This document shows positions 35,960-44,879 of a stretch of DNA of 64,000 nt, one piece after another; position 1 is the stretch's first letter, and every line of letters starts with the position of its first letter. The position numbers and the translations under genes were made by a program. This stretch comes from JBMNMS01 sp050953445 (GTDB lineage Bacteria > Bacillota > Clostridia > Peptostreptococcales > Anaerovoracaceae). The notes beneath the pieces are model-generated. The model saw only the letters and a program-made list of their open reading frames with translations, ran no database searches and had not been told where the DNA came from. The DNA is taken from the NCBI GenBank assembly GCA_050953445.1, contig JBMNMS010000002.1:434001-498000 (forward strand). Direction: 5' to 3'.

Positions 35960-37840
35960 TCACCTCCTTTTCAAAAATACTATTGATAATGGCGGCAAAT
36001 CAATTGTACCATGATATGGGTATCCGTAAAGAGTCCCTTCCCTGGCCTTTACAGCTTTTATTCCGCCACCGCTACCTCCATATTTCTTGGCATTGGAATT
36101 AAATACATTTTTGTAATATCCCGATTCAGGTAGTGCAAGGGGATATTTTTTGCGCTCCACAGGTGCAAAGTTACATATTACAATTATTTCCGCCCCATCT
36201 ATTCCTATTCTGCGAAATGACAGTATATTCTTCTCGTAATCATCTGGAAATATCCATTGAAAGCCTTCCCAGCTCTTGTCATTTTCCCACAAAGCCGGGG
36301 TCTGAAGGTAGAAATTGTTCAGGTCTTTAATATATTTATGCATCTCCTTATGCTTTTCAATATTCAAAAGATCCCAATCAAGCTCCTTTTCAAAATTCCA
36401 TTCGGCAAATTGGGCAAATTCTCCGCCCATAAAGAGAAGTTTCTTTCCCGGATGCGCCATCATATATCCCATATAGGTTCTAAGATGGGCAAATTTTTCT
36501 TCATACGTGCCCGGCATCTTGCCAATCAAGGAGCCCTTCATATGGACCACCTCATCGTGGGAAAGGGGTAGTATGTAGTTTTCAGAAAATGCGTAGGTCA
36601 TGGGAAATGTCAATTTATTATGGCTTCCTTTTCTGAAAAAAGGATCTGTTTTCATGTATTCCAGCGAATCGTTCATCCATCCCATGTTCCATTTGAAATT
36701 AAAGCCAAGCCCTCCAAGATCCGGAGGCATCGTAACCATAGGCCAGGCAGTAGATTCTTCCGCTATCATCATCACTCCGGGGAACTCGGTCAATACAGCT
36801 TTATTCAATTCCTGTAAAAATTCAATAGCTTCTAAGTTCTCCCTGCCCCCGTAAATATTGGATCGCCATTGATTGCTTTCCCTGGCATAGTCAAGATATA
36901 GCATGGATGCAACCGCATCCACCCTGAGACCATCGATGTGGTACCGATCTATCCAATAAAATGCATTGGAAATAAGGAAACTTCGCACCTCCGGCTTACC
37001 CCAGTCGAAGATCATAGTTCCCCATTCCTTGTGCTCACTTTTCAAGTCATCCTCGTATTCATAACAGGACATTCCGTCAAACATATATAGGCCGTTTTCG
37101 TCTTTTGGGAAGTGTCCTGCAACCCAATCCAGAATCACTCCGATACCTTCCTGATGACAGGCATCCACAAAGGCCATAAAGTCCTTTGGAGTGCCGTATC
37201 GTGAGGTGGGAGCATAGTATCCGGAAACCTGATACCCCCATGAGCCGTCAAAGGGGTATTCGGAAATGGGCATCAATTCTATATGGGTATAACCCATCTC
37301 CTTAACGTAAGGTATAAGCTCTTCAGCCATCTTGGAGTAGCTAAAAAAATTTCCGTCCTCATAGCGTCGCCAGGAGCCTAAATGGACTTCATAGATATTC
37401 ACAGGCCGTCTGTATGAATCCATCCTCCTTCTATTTTCCATCCATGCCTCATCTCCAAAGGTGTATCCGTCTATATCATAGATTTTTGACGCTGTACCGG
37501 GCCGAGTCTCCATATGGTAGCCATAAGGATCCGCCTTAGCCTTTTTTTCCCCATCTTTATCCTCCACCATATATTTGTAAAGATCAAATTCTTTTAACCC
37601 GGTTTTAAATGTCTCCCAAATACCTTCCCGGGATATTTTTTTCATGGGGTGGCATTCATCGTCCCAATCGTTAAAATCTCCTACCAAAAAAACATTTGCT
37701 GCCTTCGGCGCCCAGACGCGGAAGATGTGTCCATTGATTCCATCCAAAGTTGCAGGATGAGCACCGAGCCATTGATATGCTCTGCTTTCTTTACCTTGAT
37801 GATATAAATATTTGTTCATTTCTATGGCCGTTTTATTCAT
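35960..37840 (-). CDS. glgB: 1,4-alpha-glucan branching enzyme
   Basis: GlgB introduces alpha-1,6 branches into glycogen. The 626-residue protein has an N-terminal CBM48 domain (HIFRVWAPKAANVFLVGDFNDWD) and a GH13 catalytic domain with the nucleophile in IDGLRVDAVAS, the acid/base in MMIAEESTAWP and LSHDEVVH. It is the first gene of the glycogen operon glgB-C-D-A-P-GH13. GGGAGGG lies 5 bp upstream of the ATG at 37840. No clear promoter could be picked in the 145 bp upstream. Confidence 0.96.
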   Translation of the reverse strand: MNKTAIEMNKYLYHQGKESRAYQWLGAHPATLDGINGHIFRVWAPKAANVFLVGDFNDWDDECHPMKKISREGIWETFKTGLKEFDLYKYMVEDKDGEKKAKADPYGYHMETRPGTASKIYDIDGYTFGDEAWMENRRRMDSYRRPVNIYEVHLGSWRRYEDGNFFSYSKMAEELIPYVKEMGYTHIELMPISEYPFDGSWGYQVSGYYAPTSRYGTPKDFMAFVDACHQEGIGVILDWVAGHFPKDENGLYMFDGMSCYEYEDDLKSEHKEWGTMIFDWGKPEVRSFLISNAFYWIDRYHIDGLRVDAVASMLYLDYARESNQWRSNIYGGRENLEAIEFLQELNKAVLTEFPGVMMIAEESTAWPMVTMPPDLGGLGFNFKWNMGWMNDSLEYMKTDPFFRKGSHNKLTFPMTYAFSENYILPLSHDEVVHMKGSLIGKMPGTYEEKFAHLRTYMGYMMAHPGKKLLFMGGEFAQFAEWNFEKELDWDLLNIEKHKEMHKYIKDLNNFYLQTPALWENDKSWEGFQWIFPDDYEKNILSFRRIGIDGAEIIVICNFAPVERKKYPLALPESGYYKNVFNSNAKKYGGSGGGIKAVKAREGTLYGYPYHGTIDLPPLSIVFLKRR

Positions 37841-37916
37841 TTGAACCCTCCCGATCTATTCTCTTTTTTGGCAAACCATCGTTACATTTGTACCTTCCAT
37901 CGAATATCGGCGTCAT

Positions 37917-37942
37917 AAAAAAAGGACCTCCTCTGGTCCTTT
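37917..37942 (-). terminator. Rho-independent terminator after the GNAT gene
   Basis: The minus strand has AAAGGACC and GGTCCTTT as stem arms with a 6-base loop, followed by a run of seven Ts. It lies 44 bp beyond the stop of the acetyltransferase gene and upstream of glgB, so it insulates the glycogen operon. Confidence 0.85.
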
Positions 37943-37985
37943 AATTTTAACATATTTTACTATATTATTCAATCAAAAGCCTTCG

Positions 37986-38567
37986 TCAAACACATTGATG
38001 ATATTTTCCAAAGTACTCCGATCTTAGCATGGACATGAGATGCAGATTGATGTATCTGCCATTTATCTTACCCGCATTTCTGAGTATTCCCTCATTTTGA
38101 AATCCCACCTTTTGATATAGTTTTGTCGCCACCTCGTTGTTAGGCAAATGGTTCAATGTGGCTCTTTCCATATGTAGTTTTGTGAAGAAGTAATTCAAAA
38201 GCAGATGCATGGCTTCCTCACCGTAGCCCTTCCCGAGGCAATCCTCCTCACCTATATATATTCGTGTCATATCGACGGAGTCATTCTCTCTATCTATTTT
38301 ACTAATATATACCCTTCCTATTGGCCTGCCTGTTTCCCGTAATACTATTGTAAATTGCCTTTTGTCTTCCTCAATGCTTCTGGATATGTATTCTCTTACT
38401 ATCTCCTCGTAGCTTCTGTCTGTGGAAATCATAAAAGCCTTAACAATATAAGGTTTCTGTTCCCATCCCACAAACAGCGCACAGTCTTCAAATTCAGAAT
38501 CCCTTATGGACAAATTTTGAGATTGCATACCCAACGGATCCATTACCAATTCCTTACCAATATACAT
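37986..38567 (-). CDS. GNAT family N-acetyltransferase, RimJ/RimL-like
   Basis: This is a 193-residue acetyltransferase using acetyl-CoA. The GNAT core is visible: the RPIGRVYISKI strand, then the acetyl-CoA loop region GEEDCLGKGYGEEAMHLLLNYFF, NHLPNNEVATKLYQKVGF and EGILRNAGKINGRY, typical of the RimJ/RimL branch. The acceptor is unknown; it could be a small molecule rather than a ribosomal protein. AGGAGGTAGG precedes the ATG. It follows the YbaK gene by 29 bp. Confidence 0.85.
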   Translation of the reverse strand: MYIGKELVMDPLGMQSQNLSIRDSEFEDCALFVGWEQKPYIVKAFMISTDRSYEEIVREYISRSIEEDKRQFTIVLRETGRPIGRVYISKIDRENDSVDMTRIYIGEEDCLGKGYGEEAMHLLLNYFFTKLHMERATLNHLPNNEVATKLYQKVGFQNEGILRNAGKINGRYINLHLMSMLRSEYFGKYHQCV

Positions 38568-38596
38568 ACTTTACCTACCTCCTGACATCAGCTGTT

Positions 38597-39070
38597 TTAT
38601 CTTTCCTTACATACATCAATCCAGGCCGCACCATTGCAAAATTCAAATATTTCATCGCCAGTCAACTCAATGGCCGAATTGTCACTTCCACATGCAGGGA
38701 AAACGGTTTCATATTTTTTCATGGAAACGTCACAATATATTTTAACCCCGGGGTGATCGATGGCAAAAGGACATACACCACCGATTTCATAACCGGTATA
38801 CTTCACAACCTCATCGGGACTTAGCATCTTTGCTTTCATGCCAAAATAGCCTTTGAATTTCTGATTATCTATCTTCATATTGCCTGAGGTTACAATGAGC
38901 ACACATCCATCGTCACCATTTTTAAATGACAATGTCTTGGCAATCCTTGCAGGAATCACTCCGGCCGCCTCAGCTGCCAGTTCCACCGTTGCACTGGATA
39001 CAGGGAATTCGATTATTTCTTCCTCCCTGCCCCAGCGTTTAAAATACTCTCTTACTTTATCTATTCCCAT
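38597..39070 (-). CDS. YbaK/ProX-type aminoacyl-tRNA deacylase
   Basis: This is a 157-residue member of the family that hydrolyses mischarged tRNAs such as Cys-tRNA(Pro). It shows the family segments IPARIAKTLSFKNGDDGCVLIVTSG, the KAKMLSPDEV block and GYEIGGVCPFAIDHPG. I chose the ATG at 39070, which has AAGGA 8 bp upstream, over a GTG at 39094 that overlaps the glycosylase gene and lacks a site. The substrate specificity cannot be read directly. Confidence 0.87.
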   Translation of the reverse strand: MGIDKVREYFKRWGREEEIIEFPVSSATVELAAEAAGVIPARIAKTLSFKNGDDGCVLIVTSGNMKIDNQKFKGYFGMKAKMLSPDEVVKYTGYEIGGVCPFAIDHPGVKIYCDVSMKKYETVFPACGSDNSAIELTGDEIFEFCNGAAWIDVCKER

Positions 39071-39090
39071 AACAAATTCCTTTATATTTC

Positions 39091-39675
39091 TCACGATACA
39101 ATGGACTCTTTGATAAATTGTTTAAGCACGGGTATTACCTCTTCTAAAAACCATGGGTTTTTCTTCATCCACCCAAGGTTTAATGGCGAAGGATGCACTA
39201 AAGGAAAATATTCCGGCAGGTAATCTTTGAAACTTTTAACGGTTTCAGTTAGATTCTTTTTGCCCCTCTCCCCCAGATAATATTTTTGTGCATAAGCTCC
39301 GACTAAAATAATGGTTTTTACTTCCGTCATTCCCCTCAGTAATAGAGGGTGCCATTTTTCTGCAAAGCCCTTTCTTGGAGGGGCATCACCGGATCTGCCC
39401 TTTCCGGGAAAATAAAAATCCATAGGCATTTGTGCGATCATATCTGATTCATAGAACATTTCTCTTGAAACACCCATCCAATCCCTAAGCCTATCCCCAC
39501 TCAAATCGTTCCAATAAAGTCTTGTCTCCTCCGCTATTCTCCCCGGAGCCTGCCCCACTATAACTATCTTCGCATTTTCTGAAACATTATATAAAGGCTC
39601 AATCCCACGACTTGTATAGGAAGCATTCATCGGGTCCTTTATTATCTCCCTTTTTATTTCTTCAAAATAATCCAT
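39091..39675 (-). CDS. Uracil-DNA glycosylase superfamily protein
   Basis: This is a 194-residue base-excision repair type glycosylase. The active-site motif 1 appears as IVGQAPGRIAEETRLYWND and motif 2 as LVHPSPLN. The family is the short UDG-like branch lacking an obvious Fe-S cluster (no cysteine set). I start it at the ATG at 39675; a TTG two codons earlier is possible. It precedes the YbaK-type gene by 20 bp, so glycosylase, YbaK and GNAT are probably one operon. Confidence 0.83.
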   Translation of the reverse strand: MDYFEEIKREIIKDPMNASYTSRGIEPLYNVSENAKIVIVGQAPGRIAEETRLYWNDLSGDRLRDWMGVSREMFYESDMIAQMPMDFYFPGKGRSGDAPPRKGFAEKWHPLLLRGMTEVKTIILVGAYAQKYYLGERGKKNLTETVKSFKDYLPEYFPLVHPSPLNLGWMKKNPWFLEEVIPVLKQFIKESIVS

Positions 39676-39874
39676 AGGCAAATTCCCATCCAGGTTCTAT
39701 CTGGGGAAATCAAGGAAAATCAGAGGTAATCTGATAGTAGACCCCCCTTATCCCCTGAATTCTTCTTTAGCATTCCATTATCTAACTTTAAAATATCATC
39801 AGTCGCTATATACTGCAACCTAAATCTTTCTTTTTCCTGCTCACATCGCTTGGCATTCCAGCAACATAACTTTC

Positions 39875-39915
39875 TTGACAGTAAAAAGGGAATCCAATAT
39901 AATGAACGGTGTTCA
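39875..39915 (+). promoter_or_regulatory. Promoter with abutting operator for the TetR gene
   Basis: TTGACA (39875-39880) and TATAAT (39898-39903) are separated by exactly 17 bp. Starting on the last base of the -10 is a perfect palindrome TGAAC-GGT-GTTCA (39903-39915). A matching TGAAC-N3-GTTCA lies downstream of the TetR gene at 40552-40564. The placement at the start site is typical of autorepression by a TetR protein. Confidence 0.75.
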
Positions 39916-39934
39916 GTTGTTTTGGGGGTGCTAT

Positions 39935-40498
39935 ATGAATAAGACAATAATTTCCCATGAATCAATACTTAACGCAAGCAAGGAAGTTGTCCTTGCACTG
40001 GGGCTACCGGGATTGAATATAAGAGATATTGCGAAAAGATGCAATGTGTCTATTGGCTCCATATATAATCATTTCCCAACAAAAAGTGATTTGATAATTG
40101 AAACTATTGAATCTCTTTGGAAGGATATTATGCATAGTTTTGATTCCCATAAGGACAACCTAAACTTCATCGATAATGTTCATTCTTTGTACCATAGTAT
40201 CCTAAATGGGTTTGGCGAAAGCCCTTCCTTTTTCATGGCCCATACAATGATCGTGGCAACGTTAGATAAGGAAAAAGGTCGTGAAAGCATGAATAAATGC
40301 CTTTCACAGATCAAACAAAAGCTTTTGGAGACACTCAATGCAGATGACGAGATTAAGAAAGACACCTTTACATCAACTTTCACCATGGAAGACTTCATTG
40401 AATTTGTTTTTAGCAACTTAATTACGCTGCTAATGAAGCAATCAAAATCCTGTGATTATTTAATAGAGATTATCAGACGAGTTATATATAAAGAATAA
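39935..40498 (+). CDS. TetR/AcrR family transcriptional repressor
   Basis: This is a 187-residue repressor with an N-terminal helix-turn-helix (LNIRDIAKRCNVSIGSIYNHFPTKSDLI, about residues 28-55) and a ligand-binding C-terminal helical domain with no named family. The ATG at 39935 has GGGGGTG upstream; longer in-frame readings would run back through the -10 and operator and are rejected. The shared operator pair suggests that it represses itself and the downstream membrane protein. The ligand is unknown. Confidence 0.85.
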   Translation: MNKTIISHESILNASKEVVLALGLPGLNIRDIAKRCNVSIGSIYNHFPTKSDLIIETIESLWKDIMHSFDSHKDNLNFIDNVHSLYHSILNGFGESPSFFMAHTMIVATLDKEKGRESMNKCLSQIKQKLLETLNADDEIKKDTFTSTFTMEDFIEFVFSNLITLLMKQSKSCDYLIEIIRRVIYKE

Positions 40499-40551
40499 AC
40501 CCCTTCGCAACAGAAACTCATCCGAACAGGATGTTATTTTTTAAAGCGTGT

Positions 40552-40564
40552 TGAACAATGTTCA
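40552..40564 (+). promoter_or_regulatory. Second TGAAC-N3-GTTCA operator
   Basis: TGAAC-AAT-GTTCA is a perfect palindrome with the same arms and 3-bp spacing as the one at the TetR promoter. It overlaps a -35-like TTGAAC (40551-40556) in the gap before the membrane protein gene. A good -10 at the right spacing was not found. Confidence 0.6.
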
Positions 40565-40687
40565 TCCCATGTTAGTTTTATTATAGGTGCATACTCCACT
40601 TATTATTATAGTCAGGCACAACATTTTATTGCATTCAAGGGAGTTAGCATCACGCAATAACCAGCTGTTTATTAGAGGTATAAAGTA

Positions 40688-41113
40688 ATGAAAAAAAAAC
40701 CCTTTCTTATATCCCCAAAATATCTGCCGCTTATAGCAGGAATTGTTTGGATGGTTGCAGGCATTAATATCCTTAAAATCGGTTTTACGGATTTTATCCG
40801 GAATTGGCACGGGCATGTAAAATATGCCTTTGGCATTATATTTGTCTTTGCAATATTTACGTATTTTATATTCTACCCTTTGGTAAAAAAACACCGCCTT
40901 CGCGTTTTGAAAATTGTGGAGGAAAAGGTCTACGCCTATCGTTTTTTTGATATGAAAGGCTACTTAGTAATGATATTTATGATAACCGGTGGCTTTCTCA
41001 TCCGAAGCTTAAAGATTCTACCCGGTATTTCAATCGGCGTTTTATATAGCGGCATAGGTTTGTCATTAATCTGTGCCGGTGCGTTAATGATTAAGGGAAC
41101 CAGGCCTGTCTAA
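40688..41113 (+). CDS. Four-helix membrane protein, probable TetR target
   Basis: This is a 141-residue protein with four predicted membrane helices (about residues 13-28, 47-63, 92-108 and 114-134). There is a basic loop KKHRLRVLKIVEEKVYAYR in the middle. I do not recognise a named family. The upstream gap carries the second copy of the TetR operator, so it is the likely regulated gene. AGAGGTATAAAGTA precedes the ATG. A transport or envelope role is possible but not shown. Confidence 0.65.
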   Translation: MKKKPFLISPKYLPLIAGIVWMVAGINILKIGFTDFIRNWHGHVKYAFGIIFVFAIFTYFIFYPLVKKHRLRVLKIVEEKVYAYRFFDMKGYLVMIFMITGGFLIRSLKILPGISIGVLYSGIGLSLICAGALMIKGTRPV

Positions 41114-41266
41114 GTGCAGGACGATGTTGAGCGAAATGATGTCCCCATCAAATTAGACAAAATTATCGATAACCTTAATGAACCCGATAGAATAAAAGAT
41201 AGGAAACAATCACCTTATATGAGCTTCTTTTCTATGTGCCACCCCGTCTATAATAATGCTTTCTAA
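41114..41266 (+). other. Short open frame after the membrane protein, probably not a gene
   Basis: A 50-codon frame opens with a GTG directly after the preceding stop codon and encodes a charged segment (KLDKIIDNLNEPDRIKDRK). It has no ribosome binding site of its own. It could be a decayed gene fragment. I see nothing else in the 220 bp before the Fe-S protein gene except a terminator-like repeat at 41318-41352. Confidence 0.2.
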
Positions 41267-41334
41267 ATAGTCCACCTACGCTAATGCTTAGAGGTATGGG
41301 AATTCTTGTTGAATTAGGCTAAAAAAAGAGTTTT

Positions 41335-42147
41335 TCAAATCCCTGCTCTTTTTCTATTAAAAGGTATCCCCGATTCACAAGGCACAGCGATCTGGCATTT
41401 TCCGCAACCATACCTTGGTTTGAATTTTTGGGCTGTAGTATCCAAAAACTTGGCACAAATGGCATGATTTTTCCCGTTTTCCAGCGATATTGCCTTTACA
41501 GGGCAATTTTTAACACACTTTCCGCACATAATGCAATATTCATATACATTTTCGTATGTTCTTTCATCCGGCGGTAAATGCAATTCAGTAATTATACTTC
41601 CAAATCTTCCTGCCATACCTTTTCGTGTTATAAAGCCTTTGGATAAGCTGAATGTCCCATGTCCACACACAAAAGCAACATGTCTTTCCGACCAGTTGCT
41701 CGAGTATTTTGCTTCACGATATCTTTCATCCAAAGACGGTACCAAGCTATAGTAGCCGGCATCTTCCAACTCTTTTTTCAAAAACAATGCCAGCTTATTT
41801 ATTAAGGTCTGTCCTTCAATCCTACCGTGAAGCCATTCATCCGATGGCCATGTCATATCCTGTTTATTCCCTTCCCTAACGCTTTGGGAAAAGGGTAAAA
41901 ATAAGGATATAATGGTTTTTGCTTGTGGTAACCAAGCTTTGGGAGTTATGAAATGCTCCCCTATTATCCATGGTTTTTTAAACATCTCAAAATAATCGTC
42001 TTCCGCTGAGCCAAAGGCTAAGATAGGATCTTCAAAAATCTTCATTCCTATGACCTTTTGAGAGATGGCATTATTTTCTGTTATGTAGTTTCCTTCTGAA
42101 AATCTGATATATTCTTCGGCAATCTTTATCAACAATCGTTTTTCCAT
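41335..42147 (-). CDS. 4Fe-4S ferredoxin-type protein, QueG/epoxyqueuosine-reductase-like
   Basis: This is a 270-residue iron-sulfur protein. The C-terminal part has one full 4Fe-4S motif (CIMCGKCVKNCP, about residues 206-217) and a second cysteine set (CAKF, CGKCQIAVPC). The arrangement resembles QueG and related reductases, but the protein is shorter than QueG (about 380 residues) and lacks its C-terminal HEAT-like repeats, so it is a related reductase of unknown substrate. AAAAGGAA precedes the ATG. Confidence 0.75.
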   Translation of the reverse strand: MEKRLLIKIAEEYIRFSEGNYITENNAISQKVIGMKIFEDPILAFGSAEDDYFEMFKKPWIIGEHFITPKAWLPQAKTIISLFLPFSQSVREGNKQDMTWPSDEWLHGRIEGQTLINKLALFLKKELEDAGYYSLVPSLDERYREAKYSSNWSERHVAFVCGHGTFSLSKGFITRKGMAGRFGSIITELHLPPDERTYENVYEYCIMCGKCVKNCPVKAISLENGKNHAICAKFLDTTAQKFKPRYGCGKCQIAVPCESGIPFNRKRAGI

Positions 42148-42463
42148 GAGTGGTTCCTTTTATAACTAATTTACTGTAATTTTTATTTTATTATATAATT
42201 ATTCAACCTAAATTAAAAGCAGATCTGACTGTTCAGCTTCTGTGCATTAAACTTCTTCACTACGCTATTTTTTAGCTTCCAACAAACAATTACCTGGATA
42301 GCCTTTTAATAACACCTGATATCGACAAGAAATCATACTATCTTGTCATTTGTCAAGATACCATTTGGGGATATCCGTTTTTTCCTTGTAGGATTACAAT
42401 ATATTGAAGATGATAATTAGGATTATTTTATGGGATTTAAGCTTATCATGCTATAATAAGCTT
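42148..42463. promoter_or_regulatory. Divergent intergenic region with a 22-bp palindrome
   Basis: This 316-bp AT-rich gap lies between the divergent Fe-S protein and ICMT-like methyltransferase genes. It carries TATCTTGTCA-TT-TGTCAAGATA at 42339-42360, an inverted repeat with 10-bp arms and one mismatch per arm pair. No T tract follows, so an operator is the likelier reading. No other gene was seen. Confidence 0.4.
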
Positions 42464-43162
42464 ATGGATAACAAAATAAGGCTTACAAAAGCTGGTATCA
42501 GCACATTTATATCTCCCTTTATCTGGCTTCTGATCGTCGGATTCATATATTTTGCTGCTGCCGGGGATGTAAAAATTCCAAGAGCTTGGATATATATTGC
42601 AACATATGCATTCGGCTCTCTTGCAGGGAACCTACTGCTTGTAAAAAAGGTTCCCGAATTATTAAATCAAAGGAGTAACATTCATAGGAAAGCAGAAAAA
42701 TGGGATATAATAATCCTATATGCCTACTTTTTTCTAACTCTAACCTTCCTTCCTTTAACGGCGGGGTTAGATTTTCGATTTCACATTTCCCCTCTCCCCT
42801 TTACCTCCATTTATATAGGAATTACCTTTATTCTTGCATCCCTATTCCTTTTGATATGGGCAATGCTATGCAATCGTTTTTTTGAACCTTCTGTAAGAAT
42901 TCAAAATGAAAAGAAACATGTGGTGATTCAAACCGGTCCATATAGCATTATCCGCCACCCCGGCAACTTGGGAGTAATCATAGGTTCACTCCCTATCCCC
43001 TTCGCCCTTGGCTCATTGTTAAGCATGATCCCTGCTGCCATCATGATTTCATTAATAGTCATTAGAACCAAAAAAGAGGACGAAGTACTTTTAACAAACC
43101 TCCCCGGCTATGGGGAATATGTAAATAAGGTCAAATACAGGCTGATCCCCTATATCTGGTGA
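42464..43162 (+). CDS. Isoprenylcysteine-methyltransferase-like membrane methyltransferase
   Basis: This is a 232-residue integral membrane protein with about five to six helices. The C-terminal region has the ICMT/PEMT-type SAM-binding pattern: VIQTGPYSIIRHPGNLG, then the EDEVLLTNLPGYGEYVNKVKYRLIP end that contains the catalytic-region E and Y-x-x-Y/R residues. The physiological acceptor in bacteria of this group is unknown. The start at 42464 gives a normal N-terminus; no strong ribosome binding site is visible for it or for an earlier in-frame ATG at 42404. Confidence 0.78.
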   Translation: MDNKIRLTKAGISTFISPFIWLLIVGFIYFAAAGDVKIPRAWIYIATYAFGSLAGNLLLVKKVPELLNQRSNIHRKAEKWDIIILYAYFFLTLTFLPLTAGLDFRFHISPLPFTSIYIGITFILASLFLLIWAMLCNRFFEPSVRIQNEKKHVVIQTGPYSIIRHPGNLGVIIGSLPIPFALGSLLSMIPAAIMISLIVIRTKKEDEVLLTNLPGYGEYVNKVKYRLIPYIW

Positions 43163-43301
43163 GAAAAGCAAATACCTCAAACACGTTACCGTTAGTTACA
43201 AATAATAAAACCATCAGACTGTATAACAGCACATGATGGCTTCATTATTGGTTAGAATCTATAAATACAAAAATTGTGCAAATGATGTACCTGGGTTTAG
43301 T

Positions 43302-44621
43302 TTAATTATATTCCTCATATACAACCACTATTTCTTTGGTGGAGTTGATCCAGTCCACCTTGCAGTTTAAATTCTCGCCCACAAATCTGATAGGTAAAAA
43401 GGTTCTTCCACCTCTTATTGTCGGTGCCACATCCATTTGCATATCTTTACCGCCCACTGACATATTGTATTTATCAATCCAAAGATTTATTTTGTTTTTT
43501 CTGGCTTCTATATTCACTTTTTTGGTATCCTTATCCCATCCGATAGAGCCTCCCATAGCTTCCACTATTGCCCTAATAGGCACCATGGTTCTACCATTAA
43601 TTATTATTGGTGCTGTTTTATTCCCCGGATCAACTTCTTGCACTATACCGTCAACGCTCATATAAGGATCATTCAATTTCAGAAGAATGAAGTGCTTAAA
43701 TACTTCCGGCTTATATGCTTGAGCCTTGGTAGTCACTGTGAAAGTTGCTATGGTGCCCCCTAATTTTTCATCTATTCCCTGGAATGGCTTAGCTTCTGCC
43801 AATACCGGTTTTATCGTGTAGTGGTATGTGGTATTTGGCTGAACATTTACATCCGCATAAGATGTGCCAGTGATGTAGAAATCCGTAACGGATATGCCTA
43901 ATTTTGTTTTTTCAGTTGACCTGAACAATCTGTATCCCAACGAATTAGATGCAGGTTGCCACATGATTCTAACTCCCGATTCAAAAGCTTCTGCCCCTGA
44001 TGTATCCGATGGCGGAGTAGGTTCCGGTTTTGGTGCCTCAACTACCGTTTTCGTCATTTTCCAAGTGTCGCTACCCCCCGCACCGCTAAAATCTCCCGAT
44101 ACAGTAGCAATACCGTCTTTTACAGAGTATGTCCCATCAAATTTTTGATTCATTCCATTAGGCCACAGTCTGGTAAAGGTTACAGTATTTCCGGATATTT
44201 TACCATCTGGCAAGCTTTCTATTGCTGTGCCATCAATATTGATTTTTCCTGTAAAATTCAAGCCATTCTGATCTGATACGGTTACTTTCCCTTTGAATCC
44301 TCTTCCTGTCGATAAATTCCATTCGCCTAGCATGTTTATGGTATCGGAAGCTATGATTACAGATGTGGAAGGAACCTCAGTTTTCCATTCATAAGCATAG
44401 GAACATCCAAAACTATTTCCAAGCGATAGGCCAATTGAATTCTTTACTACGGTAGACGATTCAAGCATCATTTTATCGCTTTCTAACTCTACATAATGCC
44501 TATCTCCCAAGTCTCCGGCATATGCCACCCCGGTATTTAATCCCGTTAATAAAGCAAAGGATAACACCAAGGTTAAAATGATTAATGCCGGTGTCATTTT
44601 CTTACTTTTAAAAATCCCCAT
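43302..44621 (-). CDS. Secreted protein with fibronectin-like and copper-amine-oxidase N domains
   Basis: This is a 439-residue exported protein. A signal peptide ends near residue 36 (SFALLTGLNTGVAYA). The middle holds a beta-rich region and a fibronectin III-like segment (SGVRIMWQPASNSLGYRLFRS). The C-terminal 120 residues are the copper amine oxidase N-terminal-like (stalk) domain with two halves, IIINGRTMVPIRAIVEAMGG and TIRGGRTFLPIRFVGENL. The ATG at 44621 has AAAGGAGAG upstream. Such domains are common in clostridial surface and cell-wall proteins; the specific role is unknown. Confidence 0.8.
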   Translation of the reverse strand: MGIFKSKKMTPALIILTLVLSFALLTGLNTGVAYAGDLGDRHYVELESDKMMLESSTVVKNSIGLSLGNSFGCSYAYEWKTEVPSTSVIIASDTINMLGEWNLSTGRGFKGKVTVSDQNGLNFTGKINIDGTAIESLPDGKISGNTVTFTRLWPNGMNQKFDGTYSVKDGIATVSGDFSGAGGSDTWKMTKTVVEAPKPEPTPPSDTSGAEAFESGVRIMWQPASNSLGYRLFRSTEKTKLGISVTDFYITGTSYADVNVQPNTTYHYTIKPVLAEAKPFQGIDEKLGGTIATFTVTTKAQAYKPEVFKHFILLKLNDPYMSVDGIVQEVDPGNKTAPIIINGRTMVPIRAIVEAMGGSIGWDKDTKKVNIEARKNKINLWIDKYNMSVGGKDMQMDVAPTIRGGRTFLPIRFVGENLNCKVDWINSTKEIVVVYEEYN

Positions 44622-44738
44622 CGACAACTCTCCTTTCCAATACCATTCTGTGAAAATCATTTATTGTAAAATGATACTATCAGAATCTTTGGACAATATC
44701 AAGTGGCTTTGATCACATGTATAATAATTTTTTGTTTG

Positions 44739-44873
44739 TTAATCCCTCCGATAATTAATGGCATATTCCCGTTCTACTTTTCTGTCTGGCAGCCCTTGTA
44801 ATGATCTCACATCTTCAATGGGGACTATATCCAAACCGGTTCCGTTTGTCACCCAAAGGAACCGTTCCCATGT
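44739..44873 (-). pseudogene. Gene remnant, 3' fragment of unknown origin
   Basis: The minus strand has a 44-codon frame without a start codon (TWERFLWVTNGTGLDIVP, then ending KVEREYAINYRRD and a stop). The composition looks like the C-terminus of a real protein, and the frame is cut on its 5' side by a stop within a few codons of the SMR gene end. I do not recognise the family. Confidence 0.3.
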
Positions 44874-44879
44874 TCACTA

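Noticed and set aside
38355..39113. Plus-strand frames across the GNAT and YbaK genes
   Set aside because: They are antisense shadows of well-supported minus-strand genes, without binding sites or recognisable products.
41114..41266. 50-codon GTG frame as a gene
   Set aside because: It has no ribosome binding site, begins exactly at the preceding stop codon and matches no family that I know; listed only as a weak open frame.
43210..43240. CCATCA/TGATGG repeat after the ICMT-like gene as a terminator
   Set aside because: Short stem, long loop and no T tract.
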